Source: an uncultured Muribaculaceae bacterium
GTDB taxonomy: Bacteria; Bacteroidota; Bacteroidia; Bacteroidales; Muribaculaceae
DNA: 64,000 nucleotides
Reading direction: 5' to 3'
NCBI GenBank assembly: GCA_910585285.1
Contig: CAJUDL010000005.1
Span: 1 to 64,000, forward strand
Under the pieces are notes generated by a model that was not told the DNA's origin, searched no databases, and worked only from the letters and a program-made list of their open reading frames with translations. Position 1 is the stretch's first letter, and the number at the start of each line of letters is the position of its first letter. Below are positions 1-8,635 of the stretch, piece by piece. The translations under genes were made by a program, and so were the position numbers.

Positions 1-121
1 AGGTTAAGGTCGCCGCAGGCCAGAACGACCTCAGGATCGTGCTCAAGGAAGACGCTCAGACCCTTGAGGAGACCGTGGTTATCGGTTACGGCACGCAGAA
101 GAAGGTGAACCTCACCGGTGC
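1..121 (+). repeat. Left arm of inverted susC 5' repeat
   Basis: Compared by eye with the reverse complement of 14977-15097 (position p pairs with 15098-p), this stretch differs at only three bases (56, 86 and 119). The next 59 bases differ at about 14 positions, so similarity drops sharply near base 122. The arm probably continues to the left of the window. Confidence 0.85.
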
Positions 122-3047
122 TGTCGCCTCCCTTGATGGCAAAAAACTTGAAGACCGTCCCGCAGCAAACATAACGAACATGCTCCAGGGTTCAGTTGCC
201 GGTCTTAACGTTACGACCACCTCCGGCTTGCCGGGTGCATCAGCAAAATTGAATATTCGAGGTCAGGCTTCTATTAACTCAGCAGATCCTCTCGTTCTTA
301 TCGATGGCTCAATTGGTGAAATCGATAATGTGAACCCGAATGATGTAGCTTCTATCTCTATCATCAAGGATGCATCAGCAGCTGCTGTGTATGGTGCTCG
401 TGCCGCATATGGTGTAATTCTTGTAACCACAAAGAGTGGTCAAGAAAATGAAGGTAAGGCAACCGTACGCTACAATGGTCGTTTCGGCTGGCAGGAACCT
501 ACTACCAGCAAGGATTATGAAAATACAGGCTACTGGTCAGTATATCTTGTAAACAAGTTTTACACCCCCGCACTGAAGACCCCATATCTTAACTATGATT
601 CAAACGATATGCAGGAACTCCTTGCCCGTGTGAACGACAAGACTGAAAACCCGGATCGTCCATGGGTTGTAGAAGTGGCTGATTCGAAGAGTCCGACAGG
701 CAAAGCTTGGAAATACTATTGCAACACCGACTGGTATGACACTCTTTACAAAGACAAATATTTTTCACAGCAACATAATCTGTCGTTAAGCGGAGGAATT
801 AAGAAAATCAGATATTTCCTATCAGGCGGTCTTAATGTCAACGATGGAATCATCAAGGTGAATGGCGATCAATTTAAGAAATACAATCTGCGTGCAAAGA
901 TTGATTTCCCGATAAACAAATGGATAACTGTAGGTAATAACACTTCTTTTTATGGTTCTACATACGAGTATCAGGGATTCGTTGAGAGTGCTATGCAAGG
1001 ATCATCACGCCATGGACTTGCCTGTTTGCCTCCAACAAATCCGGATGGATCGTATATTTATTATTACCCATATGTAACGACAGGTAAACAATATGCGCTT
1101 CTAAATGGAAGGTATATAACTTTCGATATGGGGCAATGCCCTGGTACTGAACGGCGTACTGATTTCACAAACAATACCAAAGTAAATTATACCCCGATCA
1201 AACAGCTGACACTTAGTGCTGATTTTACTTATCGTTTCAATCAAGAACGCAATACCAACCGGAGAGTTTCATTACCGTATAGAAGATATCCGGGTGAGGA
1301 AATGCAGTATCGAGCAACAGGTGCCGGAGAAGATGGTCTTCAGGAGAACATTAAGACTTATAATTATTATGCGGTAAATGCTCTTGCAACCTATAAAGAC
1401 ACCTTCAAGGATGCACATAATCTTACGGTTGTAGCCGGTTACAATTATGAAACTCGTAACTATAAACGTGTGTATGTTCATGGCAAAGGGCTTGTATCAA
1501 GAGATCTTAATGATTTGAATCTTATAGGTTCTACAGAAGGATGCGAAATTGAAGGTGGTCAGAATCAATATTCACTGCAAGGTATTTTTGGGCGTATCAA
1601 CTATGACTACTTAGGAAAATATCTCGTTGAGGTTTCAGGTCGATATGACGGCTCTTCAAGGTTTGCAAAAGGTAACCGTTGGGGATTCTTCCCTTCAGGA
1701 TCTATAGGATGGCGTTTCTCAGAAGAAAAATTCTTTGAATCACTTCAACCCTGGTGGAGTAATGGAAAGATTCGTCTGTCTTATGGTACACTTGGGAACC
1801 AGAATGTATCAGACTATTATACCTTTATTCGTGGTATCGGAACAGCATCATTCGATGGAGATAACGATAGACCTTATTATACATTTGGTGAAGCAGGTGG
1901 ATTAGGATCATATGCGACCTTAGGCTCACCTATCGCATCTGATTTAACATGGGAGAAATCACATCAATGGGATCTCGGTTTTGACTTTGGTTTCTTTAAT
2001 AACAGACTTGATGCTACTGTCGACTTGTATATTAGAGACACTAAAGACATGCTTGCTCCGGGTATTGCACTTCCCTCGGTATATGGGGCAACGTCTCCAA
2101 AAATGAATGTCGCAGACCTTAGGACAAAAGGTTATGAGCTGTCTGTAAACTGGAATGATTCATTCAAACTTTGGGGCAATGATTTCAACTATGGAGTCGG
2201 ATTTAATCTTTCTGAGTATCGAAGCACCATAACACGCTACGACAACCCGAATAAGACATTCACAAAAGATTATTATGAGGGAATGGAAATAGGCGAACTT
2301 TGGCTTTACAAGACTGATGGACTTTTCAAAACCACAGAAGAGGCGCAAGCTTATACCAGCAAAATTGAGCACAGTGCAGATAATATCAATAAATATCTTG
2401 GATCTGGTTGGCAAGCCGGTGACTTAAAATTTGTTGACCTTAATGGTGATGGCAAGATAGGCATTGGAGGCAACACCGTAAATGATCCTGGAGACCGTTA
2501 CAAATATGGTAATAAACTTCCACGGCTTTCTTATGGTTTCCGCGCGAACTTTAGCTATTTCGGTTTTGATGTCAGTGCATTCTTTCAGGGCACCGGCAAT
2601 CATTATCAGTACCCCAATGGATATATGTATGATTTCTGGGGTTGCTATTCACAATCATTCTTAACGTTTATTCCTAAAGATTTCAAAGACAAGATATGGA
2701 GTGAAGACAATCCAGATGCTTATTTCCCCAGGGCAATGGGTTATCAGTCATCTGGCGGCTACCTCCGTCCTACTTATGCCAATGATCGTTATGTTCAGAA
2801 TCTAAGATACTTACGTTTCAAAAATTTGACCATAGGCTATACTTTCCCAACGAAATGGACAAAGAAAGCTTACATTCAAAAATTGCGTGTCTACTTCTCT
2901 GGAGAGAACCTATGCTACTGGTCACCTTTAAAGAAAAACTCCAAATACATCGATCCCGAGGCTATAGGAACGCACAGTAGCGAGTCGAATAATATGTTCT
3001 ATCCTTGGTCGAAGAGCTTTATGTTCGGTCTTGACGTAACATTCTAA
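3..3047 (+). CDS. SusC-like TonB-dependent receptor (susC1), 5' end outside window
   Basis: SusC/RagA-type outer-membrane receptor that, with the SusD lipoprotein encoded 19 bp downstream, would import a bulky ligand using TonB energy. The frame is open from base 3. Comparison with the full paralogue at 12066-15344 shows that about 83 residues (signal peptide and most of the carboxypeptidase-like domain) lie left of the window. Visible parts in order: the end of that domain, the family signature VVIGYGTQKKVNLTGAV, a plug with LVLIDGSIGEIDNVNPNDV, then a long beta-barrel ending in Phe (GLDVTF), as expected for BAM-dependent insertion. A GTG at base 39 is internal and not the start. Bases 1-121 are nearly identical to the matching part of the paralogue, unlike the rest of the gene. 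The ligand is unknown. Confidence 0.95.
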   Translation, partial: VKVAAGQNDLRIVLKEDAQTLEETVVIGYGTQKKVNLTGAVASLDGKKLEDRPAANITNMLQGSVAGLNVTTTSGLPGASAKLNIRGQASINSADPLVLIDGSIGEIDNVNPNDVASISIIKDASAAAVYGARAAYGVILVTTKSGQENEGKATVRYNGRFGWQEPTTSKDYENTGYWSVYLVNKFYTPALKTPYLNYDSNDMQELLARVNDKTENPDRPWVVEVADSKSPTGKAWKYYCNTDWYDTLYKDKYFSQQHNLSLSGGIKKIRYFLSGGLNVNDGIIKVNGDQFKKYNLRAKIDFPINKWITVGNNTSFYGSTYEYQGFVESAMQGSSRHGLACLPPTNPDGSYIYYYPYVTTGKQYALLNGRYITFDMGQCPGTERRTDFTNNTKVNYTPIKQLTLSADFTYRFNQERNTNRRVSLPYRRYPGEEMQYRATGAGEDGLQENIKTYNYYAVNALATYKDTFKDAHNLTVVAGYNYETRNYKRVYVHGKGLVSRDLNDLNLIGSTEGCEIEGGQNQYSLQGIFGRINYDYLGKYLVEVSGRYDGSSRFAKGNRWGFFPSGSIGWRFSEEKFFESLQPWWSNGKIRLSYGTLGNQNVSDYYTFIRGIGTASFDGDNDRPYYTFGEAGGLGSYATLGSPIASDLTWEKSHQWDLGFDFGFFNNRLDATVDLYIRDTKDMLAPGIALPSVYGATSPKMNVADLRTKGYELSVNWNDSFKLWGNDFNYGVGFNLSEYRSTITRYDNPNKTFTKDYYEGMEIGELWLYKTDGLFKTTEEAQAYTSKIEHSADNINKYLGSGWQAGDLKFVDLNGDGKIGIGGNTVNDPGDRYKYGNKLPRLSYGFRANFSYFGFDVSAFFQGTGNHYQYPNGYMYDFWGCYSQSFLTFIPKDFKDKIWSEDNPDAYFPRAMGYQSSGGYLRPTYANDRYVQNLRYLRFKNLTIGYTFPTKWTKKAYIQKLRVYFSGENLCYWSPLKKNSKYIDPEAIGTHSSESNNMFYPWSKSFMFGLDVTF

Positions 3048-3066
3048 TTTTTCAAAAGACAACGTT

Positions 3067-4878
3067 ATGAATAAATTATTATATATTGCAGCATCAGCAT
3101 TGGTGACAATTCCTATAGTTCTGACATCATGCGAGGATGCTATTGACCTTCAACCTAAAGCAGAGGTTAATATAGAAAGCTATTTCAATAGGCCTGAAGA
3201 TTTGCAATTGTTCAGTAATTATTTTTATCCGCACACATTGGCAAATCATGAAACATATGATACTCAGTGCGATGATATGATAGCACTCCCATTTTCATCA
3301 TTGCTCCAGCTCGGTACGAGTCGTACCGTTCCGGAATCCGGTGGAGGATGGTCTTGGGGAGTGCTTCGCAGAATGAATACTTTATTGGAATATATTAACA
3401 GATGTCCGGATGAGGAAGCTGTAAAAAAATATACGGCGGTTACTCGGTTTTTCAGGGCATATTTCTATTTTGAGAAAGTAAAAAGATTCGGAGATGTTCC
3501 ATGGATCGACCACCAGCTTGGTTCTGATTCACCGGAACTTTATGCCGCTCGTGATTCACGTGAATTGATCCTCACAAAGATGATTGAGGATATAGATTAT
3601 GCAATAAACAATCTTCCCGCCAAAGCGGAGGAATCATCTGCTCCATATCGAGTGACCAAGGGTGCTGCTCTTGCTCTGAAATCTAATTTCTGTCTGTTTG
3701 AGGGCACATTCCGTAAATACCATAATATTTCTTTAGAAGGACACGATTGGAAATATTATCTTGAACAATGTGTTGATGCTTCTGAGAAGCTCATGAGTGG
3801 AAGTTATGGCAAATATAAGATTTATAACACGGGCAAACCTAACGAAGATTACCTTAACCTCTTCAACGCGCAGGATGCTAATAAGGATGAATATATCCTT
3901 GCTGTAAAATATGATCAAGCATTAAGCGTAAGACATAATGCAAATGCATTCTCACTTGCTGCATCTCAAGGTCGACCCGGTTATACACGTAAGTTCGTAT
4001 GTACCTATCTTATGAAAGACGGTAGCCGTTTCACCGATAAGCCAGGATGGCAAACAATGCAGTTTGCTGAGGAGATGAAAGACAGAGATCCCAGGCTTGG
4101 ACAGTCGATAAGAGGCTTAGGCTATCATAGGAAGGGTGCATCTGAAATTCTCGCAACAGATTTGTCGATTTCAGTTACAGGCTATCAGCCAATTAAATTT
4201 GTAACAGAATCGGTTTACAATGGATACCAGTGTGATGCTAACGGTCTCACAACCTGCGACCTTCCCGAATTGCGTTATGCGGAGGTGCTCCTCAATTATG
4301 CTGAAGCAAAAGCAGAACTTGGTTCTCTTACCCAGATTGATCTTGAGAATTCTGTGAATGAACTCCGTAGACGTGTGAATATGCCCCTTATGAATATGGC
4401 TGCTGCAAATGCATCTCCAGATCCATACCTCACATCTAAAACGACGGGATATACCAATGCCGATGCTATTGGCGAAAATAAAGGTATAATTCTTGAAATT
4501 CGTAGGGAAAGAGGTATTGAGTTGGTACAGGAAGGTCGTCGCTGGTGGGATCTCATGCGTTGGAAATGTGGTGAAATGATGGATCAGGATTTCACGGGTC
4601 ATTATTTCCCCGGACCAGGGAAATATGATCTAACCGGCGACGGAGTTGAGGATTTGATTTTATATGCGGAAGGCACACAGAAACCTGATGCGACCAACAA
4701 AGCAAAAGTTCTCCAAATAGGTAAGGATGTTATTCTCTCTGAAGGGACAAAAGGTTATGTGGATGGGGCTGCCGATCGTATGCGCAACAGATTTAACCCG
4801 GCACGCGACTATTTCTATCCTATTCCTTCTGGAGATATTGCTCTAAATCCCAATTTAAAGCAAAATCCCGAATGGTAA
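3067..4878 (+). CDS. SusD/RagB family surface lipoprotein (susD1)
   Basis: Ligand-binding lid partner of the SusC receptor encoded just upstream (19-bp gap). The signal peptide ends in the lipobox LTSC, with Cys22 lipidated. The residues after it (CEDA) are acidic, which in Bacteroidetes favours export to the cell surface. The 603-residue length and the C-terminal signature (IILEIRRERGIELVQEGRRW, WWDLMRWK, YPIPSGDIALNPNLKQNPEW) are typical of RagB/SusD proteins. It is clearly paralogous along its length to the protein at 10229-12046. The BACON-domain lipoprotein gene follows after 30 bp, so the three genes look like one operon. The specificity cannot be read from the sequence. Confidence 0.95.
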   Translation: MNKLLYIAASALVTIPIVLTSCEDAIDLQPKAEVNIESYFNRPEDLQLFSNYFYPHTLANHETYDTQCDDMIALPFSSLLQLGTSRTVPESGGGWSWGVLRRMNTLLEYINRCPDEEAVKKYTAVTRFFRAYFYFEKVKRFGDVPWIDHQLGSDSPELYAARDSRELILTKMIEDIDYAINNLPAKAEESSAPYRVTKGAALALKSNFCLFEGTFRKYHNISLEGHDWKYYLEQCVDASEKLMSGSYGKYKIYNTGKPNEDYLNLFNAQDANKDEYILAVKYDQALSVRHNANAFSLAASQGRPGYTRKFVCTYLMKDGSRFTDKPGWQTMQFAEEMKDRDPRLGQSIRGLGYHRKGASEILATDLSISVTGYQPIKFVTESVYNGYQCDANGLTTCDLPELRYAEVLLNYAEAKAELGSLTQIDLENSVNELRRRVNMPLMNMAAANASPDPYLTSKTTGYTNADAIGENKGIILEIRRERGIELVQEGRRWWDLMRWKCGEMMDQDFTGHYFPGPGKYDLTGDGVEDLILYAEGTQKPDATNKAKVLQIGKDVILSEGTKGYVDGAADRMRNRFNPARDYFYPIPSGDIALNPNLKQNPEW

Positions 4879-4908
4879 TTAACATATGTTTTATTTGAAT
4901 AAACTTAT

Positions 4909-6459
4909 ATGAAAATAATAAATGTTTTTATTGTGTCGATCATCGCAATATTGGGATGCTTGGTTACATCTTGTAGCGATGATGAAACAAGTTTGTCACG
5001 TGCAGTGCTTGCAAGCACGGAGTTACTTGTATACGATGTCGAGCCAATCGAGTCGCAAATGATTCTTGTGACATCAGATGGTGATTGGGTGGCGGAATTT
5101 CCTGAATGGATAACCGTTGCTCCATCGTCAGGAAAGGTTGGACAAACAGAGGTAACAATTTCGGTTACTAAGAATGTTAGGGATAATCTTCCCGATAACC
5201 CTCGTAAGGCTGAAGTTCTTTTCAAGGGGCGTAATCTTGAATCAATTGCACGAGTACTGGTGCGCCAGAACGGAGACAAACTTCGTGATCCAATCGATTA
5301 CACGATTGAATCAATTGCCAATGTAGAGGATGAAACAGTTGTGCGTCTTCCTGAAATGACTGTTGTTGCCCTTACTTCAAATGGTTTTATCGCGACAGAT
5401 GGCACTTCTTTCACATATGTTAAAGAACCTGAAACAACTGTAACCGTAGGTCAAAAAGTGAATATTGTAGGTGAGAAACATTCCGACAGGATGCATATGA
5501 CCTATATGCTTGGCGAAAGAATCTCAGATGCGGGAACCGGTACATTACCGACAGTAGCGCCATTCGATATTTCTTCTACACTCGACCAAACTGAGGGTAA
5601 CGTTTATAAGTATGTTACTGTAACCGGTGATTTCGATGGCACTGCGATTACTGTTTCCGGAATGACCAACAAGGTTTATCTTATTGATCCCGCTGCTGAA
5701 CTGGGCGTTAATCAATTGGGTGGACATAAAGTTACAGTGACAGGATATTTTGCAGGAGTAGCAGCTCCCGTTGTAAACGTTATCCCGACACAAATTGAAG
5801 ACCTAGGTGTAAATGAGAAGGTATTTTTCTTCGATGATTTTTCATGGATGGAAAATTGGGTTAGTGTAGGTAATGGTAAAGGACGCTGTGCAGATCAGGT
5901 AGGTGCTGGAAACAACGGAGGTATTTGTCCTCAGTTGCAGTCGGTTATTTACGAAGGTAAGTCTGCTTATGATGCATTGCTTGAAAAGGGATATGATTTT
6001 GAATTTATGGGTAATCAAAATGTCGTTAAAGCTGGTGAAGGCGCAAAGCATTGTACTTATCTTCAAGATACATATCTTAAGCTTGGTAAGACGGGCTACC
6101 ATGCCGGTCTGGTTCTTCCTTCAATAGAAGGAGTATCCGCAGGGGATGAGCTGCTTTTGACATTTAACTGGTGTCCGATGGTAACTGGATCCGGAAACTT
6201 TGATAAAACGCAGATAGTTGTTATCGTAAGGAATGGTTCAGAAGAGACCCAAATCCCAGTGCCGCCGCATACACTTGTAAATAAAGAGAAGATGGTTTGG
6301 CAGAATGCGAATATCTCTTTGGGTGGTGTCAATATTGATGAAAATACAAAAATAATTATTCGCAATATCGACAGCCAGTGGCCAACAGATCCGGATTCAT
6401 CAGATCCAGCATTGTCGCGATTCTTCCTTGATAATATTAAGATTAAACTTGCTGATTAA
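4909..6459 (+). CDS. BACON-domain surface lipoprotein of the susCD1 unit
   Basis: Lipoprotein of 516 residues with lipobox VTSC (Cys22) followed by SDDE, a surface-export type signal. Residues about 30-120 look like a BACON domain (VTSDGDWVAEFPEWITVAPS). The middle (about 125-300) has two beta-rich segments resembling OB-fold/DUF5689-type modules (FIATDGTSFTYV, GHKVTVTGYFAG). The last 200 residues resemble a jelly-roll binding domain, starting FFFDDFSWMENW and ending FFLDNIKIKLAD. Third gene of the operon and paralogous to 8636-10189. It probably helps capture the ligand at the surface, like SusE/F-type proteins, but this is inferred from position and domains. No enzymatic motif is visible. 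Confidence 0.8.
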   Translation: MKIINVFIVSIIAILGCLVTSCSDDETSLSRAVLASTELLVYDVEPIESQMILVTSDGDWVAEFPEWITVAPSSGKVGQTEVTISVTKNVRDNLPDNPRKAEVLFKGRNLESIARVLVRQNGDKLRDPIDYTIESIANVEDETVVRLPEMTVVALTSNGFIATDGTSFTYVKEPETTVTVGQKVNIVGEKHSDRMHMTYMLGERISDAGTGTLPTVAPFDISSTLDQTEGNVYKYVTVTGDFDGTAITVSGMTNKVYLIDPAAELGVNQLGGHKVTVTGYFAGVAAPVVNVIPTQIEDLGVNEKVFFFDDFSWMENWVSVGNGKGRCADQVGAGNNGGICPQLQSVIYEGKSAYDALLEKGYDFEFMGNQNVVKAGEGAKHCTYLQDTYLKLGKTGYHAGLVLPSIEGVSAGDELLLTFNWCPMVTGSGNFDKTQIVVIVRNGSEETQIPVPPHTLVNKEKMVWQNANISLGGVNIDENTKIIIRNIDSQWPTDPDSSDPALSRFFLDNIKIKLAD

Positions 6460-6485
6460 TATAAACATAGGAACAACGACCAATA

Positions 6486-6521
6486 ATAAATCCCGTGAAA
6501 TATTTCGCGGGATTTATTTTG
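6486..6521 (+). terminator. Rho-independent terminator of the susCD1 operon
   Basis: A 15-bp stem (6486-6500 with 6503-6517, one G-T pair) with a 2-nt loop, followed by a run of T. It lies 27 bp after the BACON gene. Confidence 0.85.
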
Positions 6522-6653
6522 TTATTCATTAACATGTTCTCTTCATATATTATACTATGATCCTCTTTATCGGAATATTGTTTATTTAGATACTATTATT
6601 TATACTTAAATAAAGTATGCCTTTCAAGTTGTAATATCTGTGCTACAATCTGT

Positions 6654-6684
6654 TTTGCAAATTGAGAATTTTTAATTACCTTTG
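6654..6684 (+). promoter_or_regulatory. Bacteroides-type promoter of the Rpn gene
   Basis: TTTG at 6654-6657, a 19-bp spacer, then TACCTTTG at 6677-6684, an exact fit to TTTG-N19-21-TAnnTTTG. The predicted start of transcription is about 6690, only some 15 bases before the ATG at 6705. Confidence 0.7.
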
Positions 6685-6704
6685 GAAATCAATTCCTAAG
6701 CATT

Positions 6705-7646
6705 ATGATCTCAGCCAGATTTGTCAATCCGCATACAGACTTCGGTTTCAAATATCTCTTCGGAAGGGAGGAGACAAAGAAATTCCTCATATCCTTCCTC
6801 AACGAGATCCTAAAGGGAGAGCGTCAGATAACGGAACTGGAGTTCATGGACAAGGAGCGTGTGCCGCGTTCATACGATGACCGTACCATCCTCTACGATA
6901 TCCTGTGCCGGTCTGACAGCGGTGAGGAGTTCATCGTGGAGATGCAGCGCAAGGATGAAGGCAACTTCAAGGATCGTTGCATCTATTATGAGTCATCGCT
7001 GATAGCGACCCAGGGTGAGCGCGGGCGTGACTGGAGCTTCAGCCTGGTTCCGGTCTACATCATAGTGCTGATGGAGTTCAACATAACCAAAGAGGAGAAG
7101 CTTCTTCGTCGTGATATCGGGCTGATGGACATGAAGACGAATGAACTTTTCTCTGACAAATTCCGTATGATATTTATAAACCTCAACGCTATGGATAAGC
7201 TTGAGGTGGAGTGTAACGATAATTTTGAACGTTGGATCTATATACTTAAGAACATGGACAGACTAAAGGAGATACCATACAAGGAAGTGAGCGACATGTG
7301 GGCGGATTTCGAGGTAGTAGCGGACGTTGGCTCCATGGATCGAGATGAAAGACGGGTCTACGAATCCTCTCTGAACAGCTACCGTGTTCTGCTGAGCGCC
7401 TTCAACAAGACGGCGGAAGAGGGACGTGCTGAAGGAATGGCGCAAGGAATGGCGCAAGGTCTTGCAGAAGGACGTGCCGAAGGTCTTGCTAAGGGACGTG
7501 CCGAAGGTCTTGCAGAGGGTTTTGCAGAGGGACGCAAGCAGGAAGCCTTTAAGATTGCGCAGAAAATGCGCCTGATGGGTCTTGACAACAAGGCCATCTT
7601 AGAAGTGACCGACCTGACTGAGGAAGACCTCAAAGCACTCAATTGA
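6705..7646 (+). CDS. Rpn family recombination-promoting nuclease / putative transposase
   Basis: Protein of 313 residues of the PD-(D/E)XK 'Rpn/YhgA-like' family, whose characterised members are DNA nucleases that raise RecA-independent recombination. The N-terminus has the family opening FVNPHTDFGFKYLFG. The catalytic core reads YDILC (Asp65) and FIVEMQRK (Glu79, Gln81). The C-terminus is a run of AEGR/AEGL repeats (about residues 238-280) ending KQEAFKIAQKMRLMGLD and a helical tail DLTEEDLKALN. It stands alone between two convergent susCD units, with its own consensus promoter. No terminal inverted repeats of an insertion sequence are visible. Whether it acts on neighbouring DNA or in defence is unknown. 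Confidence 0.9.
   Translation: MISARFVNPHTDFGFKYLFGREETKKFLISFLNEILKGERQITELEFMDKERVPRSYDDRTILYDILCRSDSGEEFIVEMQRKDEGNFKDRCIYYESSLIATQGERGRDWSFSLVPVYIIVLMEFNITKEEKLLRRDIGLMDMKTNELFSDKFRMIFINLNAMDKLEVECNDNFERWIYILKNMDRLKEIPYKEVSDMWADFEVVADVGSMDRDERRVYESSLNSYRVLLSAFNKTAEEGRAEGMAQGMAQGLAEGRAEGLAKGRAEGLAEGFAEGRKQEAFKIAQKMRLMGLDNKAILEVTDLTEEDLKALN
7421..7536 (+). repeat. In-frame tandem repeats inside the Rpn gene
   Basis: Degenerate 12- and 24-bp units (variants of GGACGTGCCGAAGGTCTTGC) encode the (A/M)(E/Q)G(R/L/M) repeat region. Units in multiples of 3 bp allow length changes without frameshift. Confidence 0.8.
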
Positions 7647-7789
7647 ATGCCCAAGTTGGCTCTGCTTGGCTTATTATTTGAAATTTTTTTATTGTGACAA
7701 CTTGTGAATTTTAGAATAATATCAGACAAATAATCCAAGGTGATTTCTCATCTGAAGGATTATGTGCACTTAATAAATATGCGGAGGAT

Positions 7790-8503
7790 TTGATTAATGG
7801 AAAATTATTATTTAAACGATTTTCATCGAATGAACAGCATGGCTGCGCAGCAGGAGGCATGGCTCATGTTATTGCAACCATTCTCGCGTGCTCAAAAGAT
7901 TCGACAGATCCAGAGCTTAAGGGAATCTCCGATTTCAAAAGAGACCTCAAACTTGGAAAGATCCAAACTGAAATAATAGAGACTTGGGCTAAAAGGACCG
8001 GGTGCTGGATTCCAAATGTCGATATTAGTCTTAGGAATGGGTTAGGAGACTATATTGCAGAAGGAGGAGAGGCTAAAGTATATGATAATGGTTCATGTCT
8101 TATTAAATGTATCGGGTTGGATTATTTTATTTTGCCAGCATTGGCATTAGATAGGATAACATTACATAATACATATTTCCCAGAAACGCGTCTTGCGGTA
8201 ATCGGATTCGGTAGGGATTCAGATGGTTTATTTAAGATAATTGTAGAACAACCCTTTATAGAGGGGCATCGAATGACTGATGTAGAAATTGAAAAATTTG
8301 TTCTTAATCTTGGATTTGAATTAAAAAACAGACGGAATTGGACGTTTTCTACACCCTCGATTTATTTAAGTGACATGCACGATGAAAATGTTATATGCTC
8401 TGATAAAGGAACGATATTTGTTTTAGATTGTGATATAAGAATAAACACACCAGAGCTTAAAGCAGGGGGAATAAGAATATATTCAAATGATATAGAATAC
8501 TGA
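7790..8503 (+). CDS. Polyvalent-protein kinase-like gene, probably 5'-degraded
   Basis: The protein resembles the serine/threonine/tyrosine-kinase-like domain found in polyvalent proteins of mobile elements. Kinase-like marks are EGGEAKVY (nucleotide-binding region), a hinge-like EQPFIEG, LSDMHDENVI (a D-x-H-x-x-N catalytic-loop arrangement) and VLDCDIRI (metal-binding Asp). The only start in good position is TTG at 7790. The frame stays open and looks coding back to a stop at 7712 (NNIRQIIQGDFSSEGLCALN) but has no ATG, GTG or TTG there, so the true N-terminus may be lost. Right after its stop is the tail of an Rpn gene (8499-8537). It could be a cargo remnant rather than a working gene. The family call is moderate. 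Confidence 0.6.
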   Translation: MINGKLLFKRFSSNEQHGCAAGGMAHVIATILACSKDSTDPELKGISDFKRDLKLGKIQTEIIETWAKRTGCWIPNVDISLRNGLGDYIAEGGEAKVYDNGSCLIKCIGLDYFILPALALDRITLHNTYFPETRLAVIGFGRDSDGLFKIIVEQPFIEGHRMTDVEIEKFVLNLGFELKNRRNWTFSTPSIYLSDMHDENVICSDKGTIFVLDCDIRINTPELKAGGIRIYSNDIEY

Positions 8504-8537
8504 CCTGACAGAGGAAGACATAAGAGCACTTTATTGA
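8499..8537 (+). pseudogene. 3' remnant of a second Rpn-family gene
   Basis: Bases 8499-8537 encode TDLTEEDIRALY and a stop, closely matching the end of the intact Rpn protein (TDLTEEDLKALN) in both protein and DNA. It overlaps the last bases of the kinase-like gene in another frame, and nothing of the Rpn body precedes it. Confidence 0.75.
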
Positions 8538-8571
8538 CATTCGTTCTTAGGATACTTGATTGCATAAAACA

Positions 8572-8615
8572 TAAAAAAGGAGGGTGTATTAAAATTTGAT
8601 ACATCCTCCTTTTAT
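8572..8615. terminator. Bidirectional terminator between convergent genes
   Basis: Stem of about 15 bp (around 8575-8590 with 8599-8613, one or two mismatches/wobbles), with A-rich and T-rich flanks on both sides. It serves the plus-strand kinase-like gene and the minus-strand BACON gene. Confidence 0.8.
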
Positions 8616-8635
8616 TTAGGAATTGGTTTCCGATA

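Noticed and set aside
4171..4602. Long open frames on the strand opposite susD1, and similar antisense frames opposite susC, aspS, ackA and pepP
   Set aside because: They lie fully inside strongly supported genes, have low-complexity or unnatural composition and no recognisable domains.
6705..7646. Rpn gene as the transposase of an insertion sequence
   Set aside because: No terminal inverted repeats or target duplications were found around it; the family is better described as stand-alone nucleases.
7647..7680. Hairpin CCAAG...CTTGG after the Rpn gene as a terminator
   Set aside because: The stem is only five base pairs and the T-run lies some distance away; too weak to call.
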